Source of the DNA: Johnsonella ignava ATCC 51276
Lineage (GTDB): Bacteria > Bacillota > Clostridia > Lachnospirales > Lachnospiraceae
Reading direction: 5' to 3'
Assembly (NCBI RefSeq): GCF_000235445.1
Contig: NZ_JH378833.1
Span: forward strand, 128,435-192,434
DNA length: 64,000 bases
Part shown: positions 16,917 to 25,857 of the stretch, piece after piece
Position numbering within the stretch: the first letter of the stretch is position 1
How the letters are laid out: each line of letters begins with the position of its first letter
Notes under the pieces: model-generated
What the model was told of the DNA's origin: nothing
Seen by the model: only the letters and a program-made list of their open reading frames with translations
The model's database searches: none
Position numbers and translations under genes: made by a program

Positions 16917-17960
16917 TTATTTTAAATTTTTATTACCGCCGCATCCGGGACAGCCCGCACATGCCGCCGGACTGCAACCGCCTTTTGCAGCCGCCTTTTT
17001 ATCCTGTAAGTCCTTATTTTTTTCTTCATTTATTTCAAAACCTGCAAATGAAACCGTGATCGCACCGTGTCCACAGGCGGCTTTACATGCACCACATCTT
17101 ATGCACTCAAGCGAATTTATATCCTTTCTGACTTTTATATCCATCTTGCATGCCTTTTCACATAAACCGCAACCTACACATTTATCCTGATTAAGGTGCA
17201 TTCTGTAAAAACCTACTTTATTAAAAAATGAATATAATGCTCCTAGAGGACATATATACTTGCAAAAAGGTCTGTAAGTAAATATAGATAAAAGTATTAC
17301 TGTAATAAGTATTCCCATCTTCCAGAAAAATAAAAATCCTATTGTATTCCTTAATCCCGGATTTGTTGATACAAGCGGTATCGCACCTTCAAGTGCACCT
17401 GCCGGGCATATATACTTACAAAAATAAGGAGGTGCCATACCGAACTGATTTGTTAAAACCAGAGGAAATATAATTACAAATAGTGCAAGTATAACATACT
17501 TTAAATACCTGAGTATCTTATCCAAAAATTGAGGTATTTTAAATTTCTTTACGGGAATTTTATAAAGCAGATCCTGAAAAAATCCAAAGGGGCACATAAA
17601 GCCGCATATAAGTCTTCCAAATACTGCTCCGAAAAATATTATAATTCCCGCAACATAGTATGACATGCTGAATTTTCTTCCTCCTATAACCGCCTGAAGA
17701 GAACCTATAGGACATGAACCGACTGCCCCGGGACATGAATAACAGTTTAATCCCGGTACACATGCCGCCTTTGTAGGTCCTGTATATATCTTTCCCTTAA
17801 AAAAACCCGGCAGATTTGCATTGGTGGCAAGTGAGCATAATGCCTGTATAATATTTCTTTTCCTTTCCTGTTTAAAACCTCTTGAGTTTTTTATGTTTTT
17901 CATATTACAAATATTGTTTCCGTATAATATAAATATTTTTAAACATATATCATACGGCAT
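16917..17960 (-). CDS. Polytopic 4Fe-4S membrane protein (NapH/CcoG-like)
   Basis: 347 residues. An N-terminal Cys cluster (CVPGLNCYSCPGAVGSCPIG) and about four or five membrane helices, with the motif CGFMCPFGFFQDLL and twice CKYICPxGAL in the loops, are followed by two ferredoxin clusters (CVGCGLCEKACKMD; CIRCGACKAACGHG) and a Cys-rich tail (CSPAACAGCPGCGG). Such proteins move electrons between cytosol and membrane partners. In this cluster it could feed the UxxC membrane protein and, through the TlpA lipoprotein, MsrAB (inference). Start uncertain: ATG 17960 has AAGGGG close by; ATG 17903 (MKNIKNSRGF) agrees better with the usual length but lacks a good ribosome site. Confidence 0.88.
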   Translation of the reverse strand: MPYDICLKIFILYGNNICNMKNIKNSRGFKQERKRNIIQALCSLATNANLPGFFKGKIYTGPTKAACVPGLNCYSCPGAVGSCPIGSLQAVIGGRKFSMSYYVAGIIIFFGAVFGRLICGFMCPFGFFQDLLYKIPVKKFKIPQFLDKILRYLKYVILALFVIIFPLVLTNQFGMAPPYFCKYICPAGALEGAIPLVSTNPGLRNTIGFLFFWKMGILITVILLSIFTYRPFCKYICPLGALYSFFNKVGFYRMHLNQDKCVGCGLCEKACKMDIKVRKDINSLECIRCGACKAACGHGAITVSFAGFEINEEKNKDLQDKKAAAKGGCSPAACAGCPGCGGNKNLK

Positions 17961-18041
17961 TTTCCCCTTTCTATAATATCTATTATATAAATTTATATAT
18001 ACACATTTTGCAGCATATATTTTGTATTGTTCCGTGTTTAT

Positions 18042-18080
18042 ATTATATCTTAAGCCTAAGTAAACGATGATTTAATCATC
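18042..18080 (-). promoter_or_regulatory. Promoter and 15-bp palindrome upstream of the 4Fe-4S gene
   Basis: TATAAT lies at 18047-18042 on the minus strand with no recognisable -35. Instead the perfect palindrome GATGATTTAATCATC (18066-18080) is centred about 38 bases before the expected start of transcription, where an activator of the response-regulator type would bind. Activation by the OmpR-type regulator is inference. Confidence 0.5.
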
Positions 18081-18118
18081 ATTTTGCTAAATATTAACAC
18101 ATTTATGGTAAAGACAGT

Positions 18119-18160
18119 GTTAAGAAAAAATCTCCCCGGTTAAAGGGAGATTTTCTTAAC
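18119..18160. terminator. Terminator downstream of the AlkD-like gene
   Basis: GTTAAGAAAAAATCTCCC (18119-18136) pairs with GGGAGATTTTCTTAAC (18145-18160) around an 8-nt loop, with A/T runs on both sides; works on either strand. Confidence 0.85.
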
Positions 18161-18229
18161 ATGTCTGATATTTATAGGTATATATCTGAATTTATAATTT
18201 TTATAATACCTATATTAAATTTAAATTCT

Positions 18230-18916
18230 TTATTTTTTTCTGAAACCTTTTAAGTACTCTTTATGTTCAGAACTTATTCTATAACTTTCAACAGCCTTCT
18301 GTATAGTTTTTTTCTTAACATCTTCATCAATCATATCCTGCTCAATCAGTTTTACGGTTTCATCATACTGCTTATAAAGTGCTGTGGCAAAATACCATGC
18401 CTGCATCATCTTTATATAATATTCATCGGACTTTATATCTGCAACCGTTACAAGCTGTTCTTTTTTAAAATCCGTATCCAGAAAAAACGACATAAGCATA
18501 CCTATGGCAAAGCGTACTGTGTAAGTATGCTTTGAAGCCAGCCACACGGATATATGCTTCATAAGCTCCTTTTTATCCTTTGACAGAATCTTAGGAGAGA
18601 TAATATCACATACCGCCCAGTTATCAACATAAGGCAGAAATTTATAAAGCTCATTTATACATTCGTCAAAATCCGCAGAAGCCGAGATTATAATGGCGTC
18701 CAGGCTGTTTTCTTCAAAATATTCATGAGGCAGAACATTTAAAAAATCCCTGCAGCAGGCAGATTTCATGATCTTTACAGAAAGCTTCCTAAGTTCAGGT
18801 GTCCTGACACCTATCATTTTCATGCCTTTAATGCCGGGTATAAGCTTTAAGTTAAAGTCTCTGTACTTTATATTCTGTAACTCTTTAAGCCGTATTTTAA
18901 TATCAAATATATCCAT
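18230..18916 (-). CDS. DNA alkylation repair protein (AlkC/AlkD-like HEAT repeat)
   Basis: 228 residues of the DNA_alkylation family (PF08713). Seen: PGIKGMKMIGVRTPELRKLS near the N-terminus, the hallmark YVDNWAVCDIIS at about residues 93-104, and a downstream all-helical pattern (VRFAIGMLMSFFLD). AlkD-type enzymes excise bulky or cationic N3/N7-alkyl purines without base flipping. It is followed by a terminator and preceded by nrdG with a 58-nt gap, so it may share the nrdDG transcript. Start has AAGGAAA upstream. Confidence 0.85.
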   Translation of the reverse strand: MDIFDIKIRLKELQNIKYRDFNLKLIPGIKGMKMIGVRTPELRKLSVKIMKSACCRDFLNVLPHEYFEENSLDAIIISASADFDECINELYKFLPYVDNWAVCDIISPKILSKDKKELMKHISVWLASKHTYTVRFAIGMLMSFFLDTDFKKEQLVTVADIKSDEYYIKMMQAWYFATALYKQYDETVKLIEQDMIDEDVKKKTIQKAVESYRISSEHKEYLKGFRKK

Positions 18917-18974
18917 ATTTTCCTTATAATATATAAATTTTAAATTCTGACTTATAATAAATTATTTACGAGAT

Positions 18975-19496
18975 TTATTCATCCCATAAGACTATCTGTT
19001 TAGCACTCCGGCTTTTAGGCACATCTATAAGCCTCTGGTTTGAGCTTCCACGAAATCTTAAGCTTACATCATAAAGCTCCATCTCAAATTTGCCGTCAAC
19101 CATAACATCTATAAGACTAAGTATCTCATCACTTATATCCGTATATGCCTTTCCGCCTTCTAAAAAATCAATATCATATGTAAAACCGCTGTAACACCAT
19201 ATATCCTTTTTAGGAAATCTTTTTTTAAATTTTCTCAAAAGTTCAAGCACCGCAGGCTGGTTTGCAGGCTCCATAGGCTCACCTCCTAAAAGTGAAAGCC
19301 CTTTTATATAATCAGGTGTTATTGATTCAAGTATAGCTTCAATTACACTGTCGGTAAATTCCGAGCCAAAATTAAAATCCCATGCAGCTTCATTAAAACA
19401 GCCCTTGCATCTATGAGTACAGCCTGAAACAAAAAGGCTTGTTCTTATGCCTGCACCGTTTGCTATATCATAGTATTTTATATTTGCATATTTCAT
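18975..19496 (-). CDS. nrdG: Anaerobic ribonucleotide reductase activating protein
   Basis: Radical SAM activase that installs the glycyl radical on NrdD. 173 residues with the start at 19496, the usual NrdG length: MKYANIKYYDIANGAGIRTSLFVSGCTHRCKGCFNEAAW carries the CxxxCxxC iron-sulfur motif (CTHRCKGC), followed by LSLLGGEPMEPANQP and the conserved DVMVDGKFE. A longer frame begins inside nrdD at 19592 but adds 32 residues with no homology; with the shorter start the gap to the nrdD stop is 20 nt. The ribosome site is weak, suggesting coupling to nrdD translation. Confidence 0.95.
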   Translation of the reverse strand: MKYANIKYYDIANGAGIRTSLFVSGCTHRCKGCFNEAAWDFNFGSEFTDSVIEAILESITPDYIKGLSLLGGEPMEPANQPAVLELLRKFKKRFPKKDIWCYSGFTYDIDFLEGGKAYTDISDEILSLIDVMVDGKFEMELYDVSLRFRGSSNQRLIDVPKSRSAKQIVLWDE

Positions 19497-19516
19497 CGCT
19501 TTAAATACTTCACGGT

Positions 19517-21685
19517 TTATAAATGCATAACCCTGTCTTTTATCTCCTGTGTTCTGCCCTGATTCCAAAATTGTGTGCCTATATATCCGCATGTACGCCT
19601 TGCAACATTAAGCTTCGTCTGATCCTTGTTTTTGCACCTCGGGCATATCCAGATCAGCTTTCCGTCAAGGTCATCTATATGCATCTCTCCGTCATATCCA
19701 CATTCCTGACAATAATCGGACTTGGTGTTAAGCTCGGCATACATTATATTATCATATATGAATTCAAGCATACTCATAACCGCATCTATATTACCCTGCA
19801 TATTCGGTACTTCAACATAGCTTATAGCTCCGCCCGGTGAAAGTTTCTGAAACTCACTTTCAAATTTTAATTTTGTAAATGCATCTATCTTCTCAGTTAC
19901 ATGAACATGATAACTGTTTGTTATATAGCTCTTATCAGTGATGCCCTCTATCACTCCGAATCTTTTTTGCAGACATTTGGCAAACTTATATGTAGTTGAC
20001 TCAAGCGGAGTGCCATAGGGCGAATAATCTATATTTTCAGCTTTTTTCCATTCATTGCATTTATCATTCATCTTCTGCATCACACTGAGTGCAAAGGGCT
20101 TTGCCATATCATCGGTATGGCTCCTGCCTGTCATATACTTTACACATTCATATAGCCCGGCATATCCCAGACTTATAGTGGAATATCCTCCGAACAAAAG
20201 CTTATCTATATTTTCACCCTTTTTAAGTCTTGCAAGTGCACCATACTGCCAAAGTATAGGAGCTACATCGGAAGGAGTGCCTAAAAGTCTCTCATGTCTG
20301 GCTCTAAGTGCTTTATGACACAATTCAAGTCTTTCTTCAAATATCTGCCAAAATCTTTTTATATCGCCATCACTTGAGAGAGCGACATCTACAAGATTTA
20401 TAGTTACAACCCCCTGGTTAAAACGACCGTAATATTTAGGCTTTCCGTTTTCATCAACATATGGTGTAAGGAATGAACGGCAGCCCATACAGGTATAACA
20501 GTTTCCGTTACCGTTTTTATCAATTTTATACTCAAGCATCTTTTTTTCGGATATATAATCAGGAACCAGACGCTTTGCAGTACACTGTGCTGCAAGCCTT
20601 GTAAGGTGATAGTATTTTGTACCTGGCTTTACATTATCTTCTTCAAGGACATATATAAGCTTCGGAAATGCGGGAGTTATCCATATACCCTGCTCATTCT
20701 TTACTCCTTTATGTCTTTGACGTATCATTTCCTCAATTATCAATGCAAGATCCTCTTTTTCCCGTTCATTTTTAGCCTCATTTAAATACATAAATACAGT
20801 TATAAACGGTGCCTGACCGTTTGTGGTCATAAGTGTAACCACCTGGTATTGTATAGTCTGTACACCTTTGTTTATCTCACTTCTAAGCCTTCTCTCGACT
20901 ATGTTTTCCTTCTGTTCATCTGAAACATTAAGTCCATACAGCTCCGCTTCAAGCTCCGACTCTATTTTTTTGCGGCTTACATCAACAAACGGGGCAAGAT
21001 GTGAAAGAGATATGCTCTGACCTCCATACTGGCTTGAAGCTACCTGTGCTATTATCTGTGTTGCTATATTGCAGGCAGTTGAAAAACTGTGAGGTTTTTC
21101 AATAAATGTACCTGAAATCACAGTTCCGTTTTGAAGCATATCCTCAAGATCTACAAGATCACAATTGTGCATATGCTGAGCAAAATAGTCGGCATCATGA
21201 AAATGCAGTATGCCGTTTTTATGTGCTTCAACTATATCCGGAGACAGCAAAATCCTTTCTGTAAGGTCTTTTGAGACCTCTCCTGCCATATAATCCCTCT
21301 GAACACTGCTTACAGTGGGATTTTTATTGGAATTTTCCTGTTTTACCTCCTCGTTATCACACTCTATAAGTGAAAGTATTTTTTCATCAGTTGTATTTGT
21401 TCTTCTTTTAAGATTCTGTACATATCTGTAGGTTATGTATTTTCTTGCAACTTCAAATGCTTTCTGCTCCATGATCTGATTTTCAACCATATCCTGGATT
21501 TCTTCAACTCCTACTGCCCGTCTCATGCTCATGCAGTTTTTTTCAACATTTGATGCTATAAGTTCAATCTGGTCTGATGTAAGCCTTTGATCAACTTCAA
21601 CAACGGCATTTGCCTTTCCTACCGCAGCAGTGATCTTGACTATATCAAACTCAACCTCAGAACCGTTTCTCTTAATGATTTTCAT
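19517..21685 (-). CDS. nrdD: Anaerobic ribonucleoside-triphosphate reductase (class III)
   Basis: Makes dNTPs without oxygen. About 722 residues: N-terminal ATP-cone (residues 1-90, IIKRNGSEVEFDIVKITAAV), catalytic barrel with Cys-rich CYTCMGCRSFLTPY, the C-terminal zinc ribbon CQECGYDG...CPRCKN, and the glycyl radical loop RRTCGYIGTQ close to the end (radical Gly about residue 700). It starts at ATG 21685, which has AGGAGGG 10 nt upstream; an upstream TTG directly abuts the ribosome site and is rejected. First gene of a nrdD-nrdG operon with a consensus promoter. Confidence 0.97.
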   Translation of the reverse strand: MKIIKRNGSEVEFDIVKITAAVGKANAVVEVDQRLTSDQIELIASNVEKNCMSMRRAVGVEEIQDMVENQIMEQKAFEVARKYITYRYVQNLKRRTNTTDEKILSLIECDNEEVKQENSNKNPTVSSVQRDYMAGEVSKDLTERILLSPDIVEAHKNGILHFHDADYFAQHMHNCDLVDLEDMLQNGTVISGTFIEKPHSFSTACNIATQIIAQVASSQYGGQSISLSHLAPFVDVSRKKIESELEAELYGLNVSDEQKENIVERRLRSEINKGVQTIQYQVVTLMTTNGQAPFITVFMYLNEAKNEREKEDLALIIEEMIRQRHKGVKNEQGIWITPAFPKLIYVLEEDNVKPGTKYYHLTRLAAQCTAKRLVPDYISEKKMLEYKIDKNGNGNCYTCMGCRSFLTPYVDENGKPKYYGRFNQGVVTINLVDVALSSDGDIKRFWQIFEERLELCHKALRARHERLLGTPSDVAPILWQYGALARLKKGENIDKLLFGGYSTISLGYAGLYECVKYMTGRSHTDDMAKPFALSVMQKMNDKCNEWKKAENIDYSPYGTPLESTTYKFAKCLQKRFGVIEGITDKSYITNSYHVHVTEKIDAFTKLKFESEFQKLSPGGAISYVEVPNMQGNIDAVMSMLEFIYDNIMYAELNTKSDYCQECGYDGEMHIDDLDGKLIWICPRCKNKDQTKLNVARRTCGYIGTQFWNQGRTQEIKDRVMHL

Positions 21686-21816
21686 TATAAACAACCCTCC
21701 TGTTAAACAGCATACTGTAAACAGAGCTGTTATATATTCTATAAAAATAATATATTAAACATCATATAATAGCATATCAAACAGCATATTATTTATGATG
21801 ATAACAAAACAGGATT

Positions 21817-21845
21817 ATTATAACCTCTATATAATGTATGGTCAA
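21817..21845 (-). promoter_or_regulatory. Sigma-A promoter of nrdD-nrdG
   Basis: TTGACC (21845-21840), 17-nt spacer, TATAAT (21822-21817) on the minus strand, about 130 nt upstream of the nrdD start. I looked for the NrdR box (ACACAATATATTGTGT-like) and saw none. The rest of the gap up to sdaAA at 22074 holds no supported gene. Confidence 0.75.
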
Positions 21846-22073
21846 GGGTGTTAATAATACAACATATAGGGATTTTTATTGTTTTTCTAATTATATTCAT
21901 TATTATATTCATTACAAACAGCTTAAAAAAGCCTTCAGTAAAACCTATGTACAAACTCCTATTACACCAAATACGATTAACCTCTTGTATAATCATACTT
22001 AAAAGGAATATATTCAAAATACGGCAGATATAATACTTAGATATACACATAATAAAAGACACATTAATTACTT

Positions 22074-22949
22074 TTATCCATGTACTCTTGAGCATATACT
22101 GCATCCGGTAGGCGTTACTGCAAGACCGCCCTCCGCAGTCTCTTTAAGTGTGGTACTCATATTATCACCTACCCTTTTAAGTGCCTGTACAGTTTCATCT
22201 GTCGGTATTATCGACTTTATGCCTGCAAGTGCAAGCTGTGCTGCCATATAGGCAGTTGCAACTCCTGAGGCATTTCTTTTTATACATGGAGCTTCAACAA
22301 GTCCTGCAACCGGATCACATACAAGTCCAAGTACATTTTTAATTACAAAAGCCACTGCATTAACACACATTTCAGGTGTTCCGCCAAGCAGTTCACATAC
22401 AGCCGCAGCTGCCATTGCGCTTGCAGTACCGCATTCCGCCTGACAACCGCCCTCAGCTCCTGATACACTTGCCTTTTTGGCAACAACCATACCTACAAAT
22501 GATGCCGTAAACATACTTTTAACCACTTCATCTTCATCTATATCATGACTAAGACTCAAACCTATAAGTGCTCCCGGAAGTATACCACAGCTTCCGGCAG
22601 TAGGACATGCCACTATCTTACCCATTGAGGCATTATGCTCGTTTACAGCCATGGCTATGGCAATCGCTCTGGTAAATGAATCGCCGCAAACCGAAGCTCC
22701 TCCTATCGAGTTATAAAGCTTTCTGGCATCACCTCCGCTTATACCGCTTACCGATTTTACTCCCTCCTTAAGTCCCTCATTCATAGAATCAAGCATTATA
22801 TGATATCTTTCACGCATCTTTTCAATTATTTCGCTTCTTGAAAGTTTCATCTCTATACATTGATCCTCTATAACAATCTCACAGATCATCTTATTTTCCT
22901 TTTTCGCAATTTCTAAAAGCTCACTAAAGGATTCGTATGTTAAACTCAT
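22074..22949 (-). CDS. sdaAA: L-serine dehydratase, alpha subunit (iron-sulfur)
   Basis: 291 residues; with the beta subunit it deaminates L-serine to pyruvate and ammonia using an oxygen-sensitive [4Fe-4S] cluster. Hallmarks: SGGDARKLYNSIGGASVCG, ACPTAGSCGILPGALIGL, SGAEGGCQAECGTASAMAAAAV, GLVCDPVAGLVEAPCIKRN and the C-terminal GLAVTPTGCSICSRV; the cluster-ligand Cys are present. It follows sdaAB by 48 nt with a hairpin between them and ends upstream of the nrdDG promoter. Start ATG 22949 has GAGGAG upstream. Confidence 0.96.
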   Translation of the reverse strand: MSLTYESFSELLEIAKKENKMICEIVIEDQCIEMKLSRSEIIEKMRERYHIMLDSMNEGLKEGVKSVSGISGGDARKLYNSIGGASVCGDSFTRAIAIAMAVNEHNASMGKIVACPTAGSCGILPGALIGLSLSHDIDEDEVVKSMFTASFVGMVVAKKASVSGAEGGCQAECGTASAMAAAAVCELLGGTPEMCVNAVAFVIKNVLGLVCDPVAGLVEAPCIKRNASGVATAYMAAQLALAGIKSIIPTDETVQALKRVGDNMSTTLKETAEGGLAVTPTGCSICSRVHG

Positions 22950-22966
22950 GGTAATATCTCCTCTTA

Positions 22967-22999
22967 AAACTAAATCGGCAATCTCTTCCGGTTTAGTTT
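22967..22999 (-). promoter_or_regulatory. Intercistronic hairpin between sdaAB and sdaAA
   Basis: AAACTAAACCGG (22999-22988) and CCGATTTAGTTT (22978-22967) pair with one mismatch. The upstream arm includes the sdaAB stop codon; the downstream arm ends in TTTT just before the sdaAA ribosome site. It could attenuate or stabilise the downstream message; it is too short of T for a full terminator. Confidence 0.45.
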
Positions 23000-23657
23000 A
23001 AAGCCGGTCAAGTACCTCTACACCTGTTACATGGTCCAGCTTTTTAATATGTTCTATATTCTCTTTTTCAGGCATTGAGTCCATACCTATGGTCATAAGT
23101 GCATCACCGCCCTTTTTTTTCCTTGAAAGCATAAAATTACATATATTTACACTGCTTTTATACAGTTCATCAGTAACCCTGGCTATTACTCCGGGATAAT
23201 CTATATGCCTTACCACTATGGTAGGTATTTCAAATGAAAGCTCAACATCATAATCATCAAGTTTTGTAACTTTTATACTGCCTCCCCCTATTGAAGCACC
23301 CTCAAGTGTAAAACTGTTGCCCTCATCATCGCTTAAGCTTATCCTTGCGGTATTCGGATGACCTCCGGGTACATCTATATCTTCAAAAAAAAATTTAAGC
23401 CCTGCCGCCTTTGCATATTCAAAGCTTTCTCTAATTCTTACATCATCAGGCGGCATGCCGAGTATACCTGCTATAAGAGCTTTATCGGTACCATGCCCCC
23501 TGCCTGTTTTTGCAAAACTGCCGTAAAGTCCTATTTTTGCAGTTTTAGGTTCTTTTGCAAAAACCGTCCTTGCAACATTTCCAAGCCTTGCCGCTCCGGC
23601 AGTATGGCTGCTTGAAGGTCCTATCATTACAGGTCCGATTACATCAAAAACATTCAT
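22998..23657 (-). CDS. sdaAB: L-serine dehydratase, beta subunit
   Basis: 219 residues: the N-terminal beta domain opens FDVIGPVMIGPSSSHTAGAARLGNVAR (SSSHT motif) and contains GHGTDKALIAGILGM; the C-terminal part from about residue 148 is an ACT domain (PTIVVRHIDYPGVIARVTDELYKSSVNICNFML), probably binding serine. It is the first gene of the sdaAB-sdaAA operon. The ribosome site is weak (GGTG). The sequence GGTTTATAACC about 30 nt upstream of the start is a small palindrome of unknown meaning. Confidence 0.96.
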   Translation of the reverse strand: MNVFDVIGPVMIGPSSSHTAGAARLGNVARTVFAKEPKTAKIGLYGSFAKTGRGHGTDKALIAGILGMPPDDVRIRESFEYAKAAGLKFFFEDIDVPGGHPNTARISLSDDEGNSFTLEGASIGGGSIKVTKLDDYDVELSFEIPTIVVRHIDYPGVIARVTDELYKSSVNICNFMLSRKKKGGDALMTIGMDSMPEKENIEHIKKLDHVTGVEVLDRL

Positions 23658-23781
23658 ACAATTACACCATATTTAAATACAGTCAGCAAAGGTTTATAAC
23701 CTCTTTTGCTCTGCTTTTAAATCACTTCTCCGTTATAATAAATATATGCTGCAAATAAGCAGCAGTTTTTAATTACACAAT

Positions 23782-25725
23782 TTATATTTTAACACCTTTA
23801 AGAACAACTATACTTCTGGCTTTCACCCGATAGCCCCTCTGATTGCCAATATCTTTTTCACTGCCTTCCTGATAAAATCCGTTTATATCATGCCTGTCGG
23901 TATCTATACACAGATGCCACCTATAACCTTTTTCAGGCTTAGGCAGAGCAAAATCATGTGCTTCCCAGTGCATATTGTACATCACATAAAAAGTATCGTC
24001 AAAACTTCCGTCCGCATTTTTTGCATACTGCCCGAAATACAGTATTCCCAGCTGACGACTGTAATTATCAAAATCAGGCTGCCATGCTTTTACTCCATGA
24101 TATGATACATCAGGCATTCCAAGTGCCGCATTGTCCAGATTTGCAGGTTCCTTGCAGGCATGAAATACCCTGTGTTTTTTTCTGAAATTTATAATAAATT
24201 GAAACCATTCAAGTATATGTGAGTTTGAATTTATAAGTTTCCAGTTAAGCCATGATATCCTGTTATCCTGACAGTAGGTATTGTTATTACCGCCTTTGCT
24301 CTGACCAAGCTCATCACCTTGAGCAATCACAGGAGTCCCCTGACTTAAAAATACAAGCAGAGAAGCATTTCTAAGCTGCTTAGCCCTTAGCCTGTTTACC
24401 GTTTTTTTTGAGGTACTGCCTTCACAACCGCAATTCCATGAATAATTATAGTCTGTTCCGTCTTTATTATTCTCAAGATTGGCTTCATTATGTTTTATAT
24501 CATAGCTTAACATATCAACTAATGAAAAGCCCTTTATATCCGCTATATAATTAAGCTGTGCAGCATACTGCGGATTATTTTTAGTATGATACACAAGGCT
24601 GTTTATCATTCCCTCATCACCTTTAAGAAAACGTCTCATATCATTTTGAAATGAATCATTAAAAGAAGCAAGCCTCTTAAGCCTGCCGTCATCTGAACCG
24701 TCTTTAAAGTTATAATAACCCCTGTATGTATTATCCCAATTTTCATATATTAATTTTATACCCGAAAGTGCAGCTTCTTTTGCAAGCTCTGCGGCATATA
24801 CATTTCCAAGTATATGGAAGCCGTCAAGTCTGTATTCATAAGCCCAGTATATAAGTACATCCCTCACATATGAATAACCGGTTCCCTCTTTAAAATAAAA
24901 TTCTGCAATGACCTCAATACCTGCATTATGCAGGCTCTTTACCATATGCTTAAATTCATTCGGCGGATTTCTGCGTTTTTTCATACTGAAGCTTGCCTTA
25001 GGTGCAAAATGCAGTGTATCGGCATAACCCCAATAGTTTATCATATGATTTTTTACAGTTTTTTCATCATTTACCACTTTTTTGGTTGTGTTTAATATAT
25101 CGGCATTATATCCCATACCTGAAAATATATCATGTCTTATATTTAACGGCATAAGTTCTTCAAATTCCTGACAGGGCATTATATCAAGTGTAGTAATCCC
25201 AAGCGATTTGATATAAGGAATTTTTTCAACTACACCACTGAAAGTACCTGAATATATGGTTTTTGATGAAGCTGATTTTGTAAATCCTCTTATATGCAGC
25301 CTGTATACTATACTTTCACTCCACGGGATATAAAGACGACCCCCGCCCTCGCCCCAGTCAAAGCATGTGGTTATAAAAGGACTTCGCCTTATATTTTTAT
25401 AATGTGCGGCTTTTCCCCATGTATCCCTTCCTGAAAAACTTTTCCCGTACGGGTCTGCAAACCTGCCGTTCTCATCCTCAAATGCGTACTCCATATTTTC
25501 AAGTTCTTTTACATCATCTATATAAAGACTTAAAAACCATATATCTCCAAGACATTTATTTTTATCAAAGTTAAATGTATATACTTCTTTTTCCACATTT
25601 CTTTCAAATACAAGCAATTTCAGCATATTACATTTATGTGCCACACTTATCTCAATATATTCACTCCCTACATTTAATCCCATGTTGTAAGGCAAATATA
25701 CAACATTTCTGATCTTAAAATTCAT
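23782..25725 (-). CDS. GH13 isoamylase/GlgX-like protein lacking catalytic residues
   Basis: 647 residues. The overall match to glycogen-debranching GH13 proteins is clear: GMGYNADI, the barrel strands, SYDIKHNEANLENNKDGTDYNYSWNCG, and SQGTPVIAQGDELGQSKGGNNNTYCQDN near residue 480. Yet the catalytic sites have changed. Region I reads AEFYFKEG instead of a DVVYNH-like motif, region II reads DGFHILGN where the nucleophile Asp (GFRFDLA) should be, and region IV reads ADIKGF where AHDGF should be. Only the Glu of region III (LIYENWD) is kept. It is probably inactive as a hydrolase and may bind glycogen or a partner enzyme. A single gene with no signal peptide. Confidence 0.85.
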   Translation of the reverse strand: MNFKIRNVVYLPYNMGLNVGSEYIEISVAHKCNMLKLLVFERNVEKEVYTFNFDKNKCLGDIWFLSLYIDDVKELENMEYAFEDENGRFADPYGKSFSGRDTWGKAAHYKNIRRSPFITTCFDWGEGGGRLYIPWSESIVYRLHIRGFTKSASSKTIYSGTFSGVVEKIPYIKSLGITTLDIMPCQEFEELMPLNIRHDIFSGMGYNADILNTTKKVVNDEKTVKNHMINYWGYADTLHFAPKASFSMKKRRNPPNEFKHMVKSLHNAGIEVIAEFYFKEGTGYSYVRDVLIYWAYEYRLDGFHILGNVYAAELAKEAALSGIKLIYENWDNTYRGYYNFKDGSDDGRLKRLASFNDSFQNDMRRFLKGDEGMINSLVYHTKNNPQYAAQLNYIADIKGFSLVDMLSYDIKHNEANLENNKDGTDYNYSWNCGCEGSTSKKTVNRLRAKQLRNASLLVFLSQGTPVIAQGDELGQSKGGNNNTYCQDNRISWLNWKLINSNSHILEWFQFIINFRKKHRVFHACKEPANLDNAALGMPDVSYHGVKAWQPDFDNYSRQLGILYFGQYAKNADGSFDDTFYVMYNMHWEAHDFALPKPEKGYRWHLCIDTDRHDINGFYQEGSEKDIGNQRGYRVKARSIVVLKGVKI

Positions 25726-25857
25726 TTAAATTACCTGACAGTTTTATTTATTATGAATGCACTTTATAGTTGTACTGCAATAAATCACAAAGAGCAGGAC
25801 ACCTCATTATGCCACAGCCTATAATCCGGCTTTTAAATATTTCTAAAAAATATAAGC

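Noticed and set aside
21686..22073. NrdR box upstream of nrdD
   Set aside because: No 16-bp ACACAATATATTGTGT-like palindrome is present near the promoter.
21793..22104. 103-residue minus-strand frame between sdaAA and nrdD
   Set aside because: Overlaps the end of sdaAA, has no ribosome site, a composition like random AT-rich DNA, and the nrdD promoter lies inside it.
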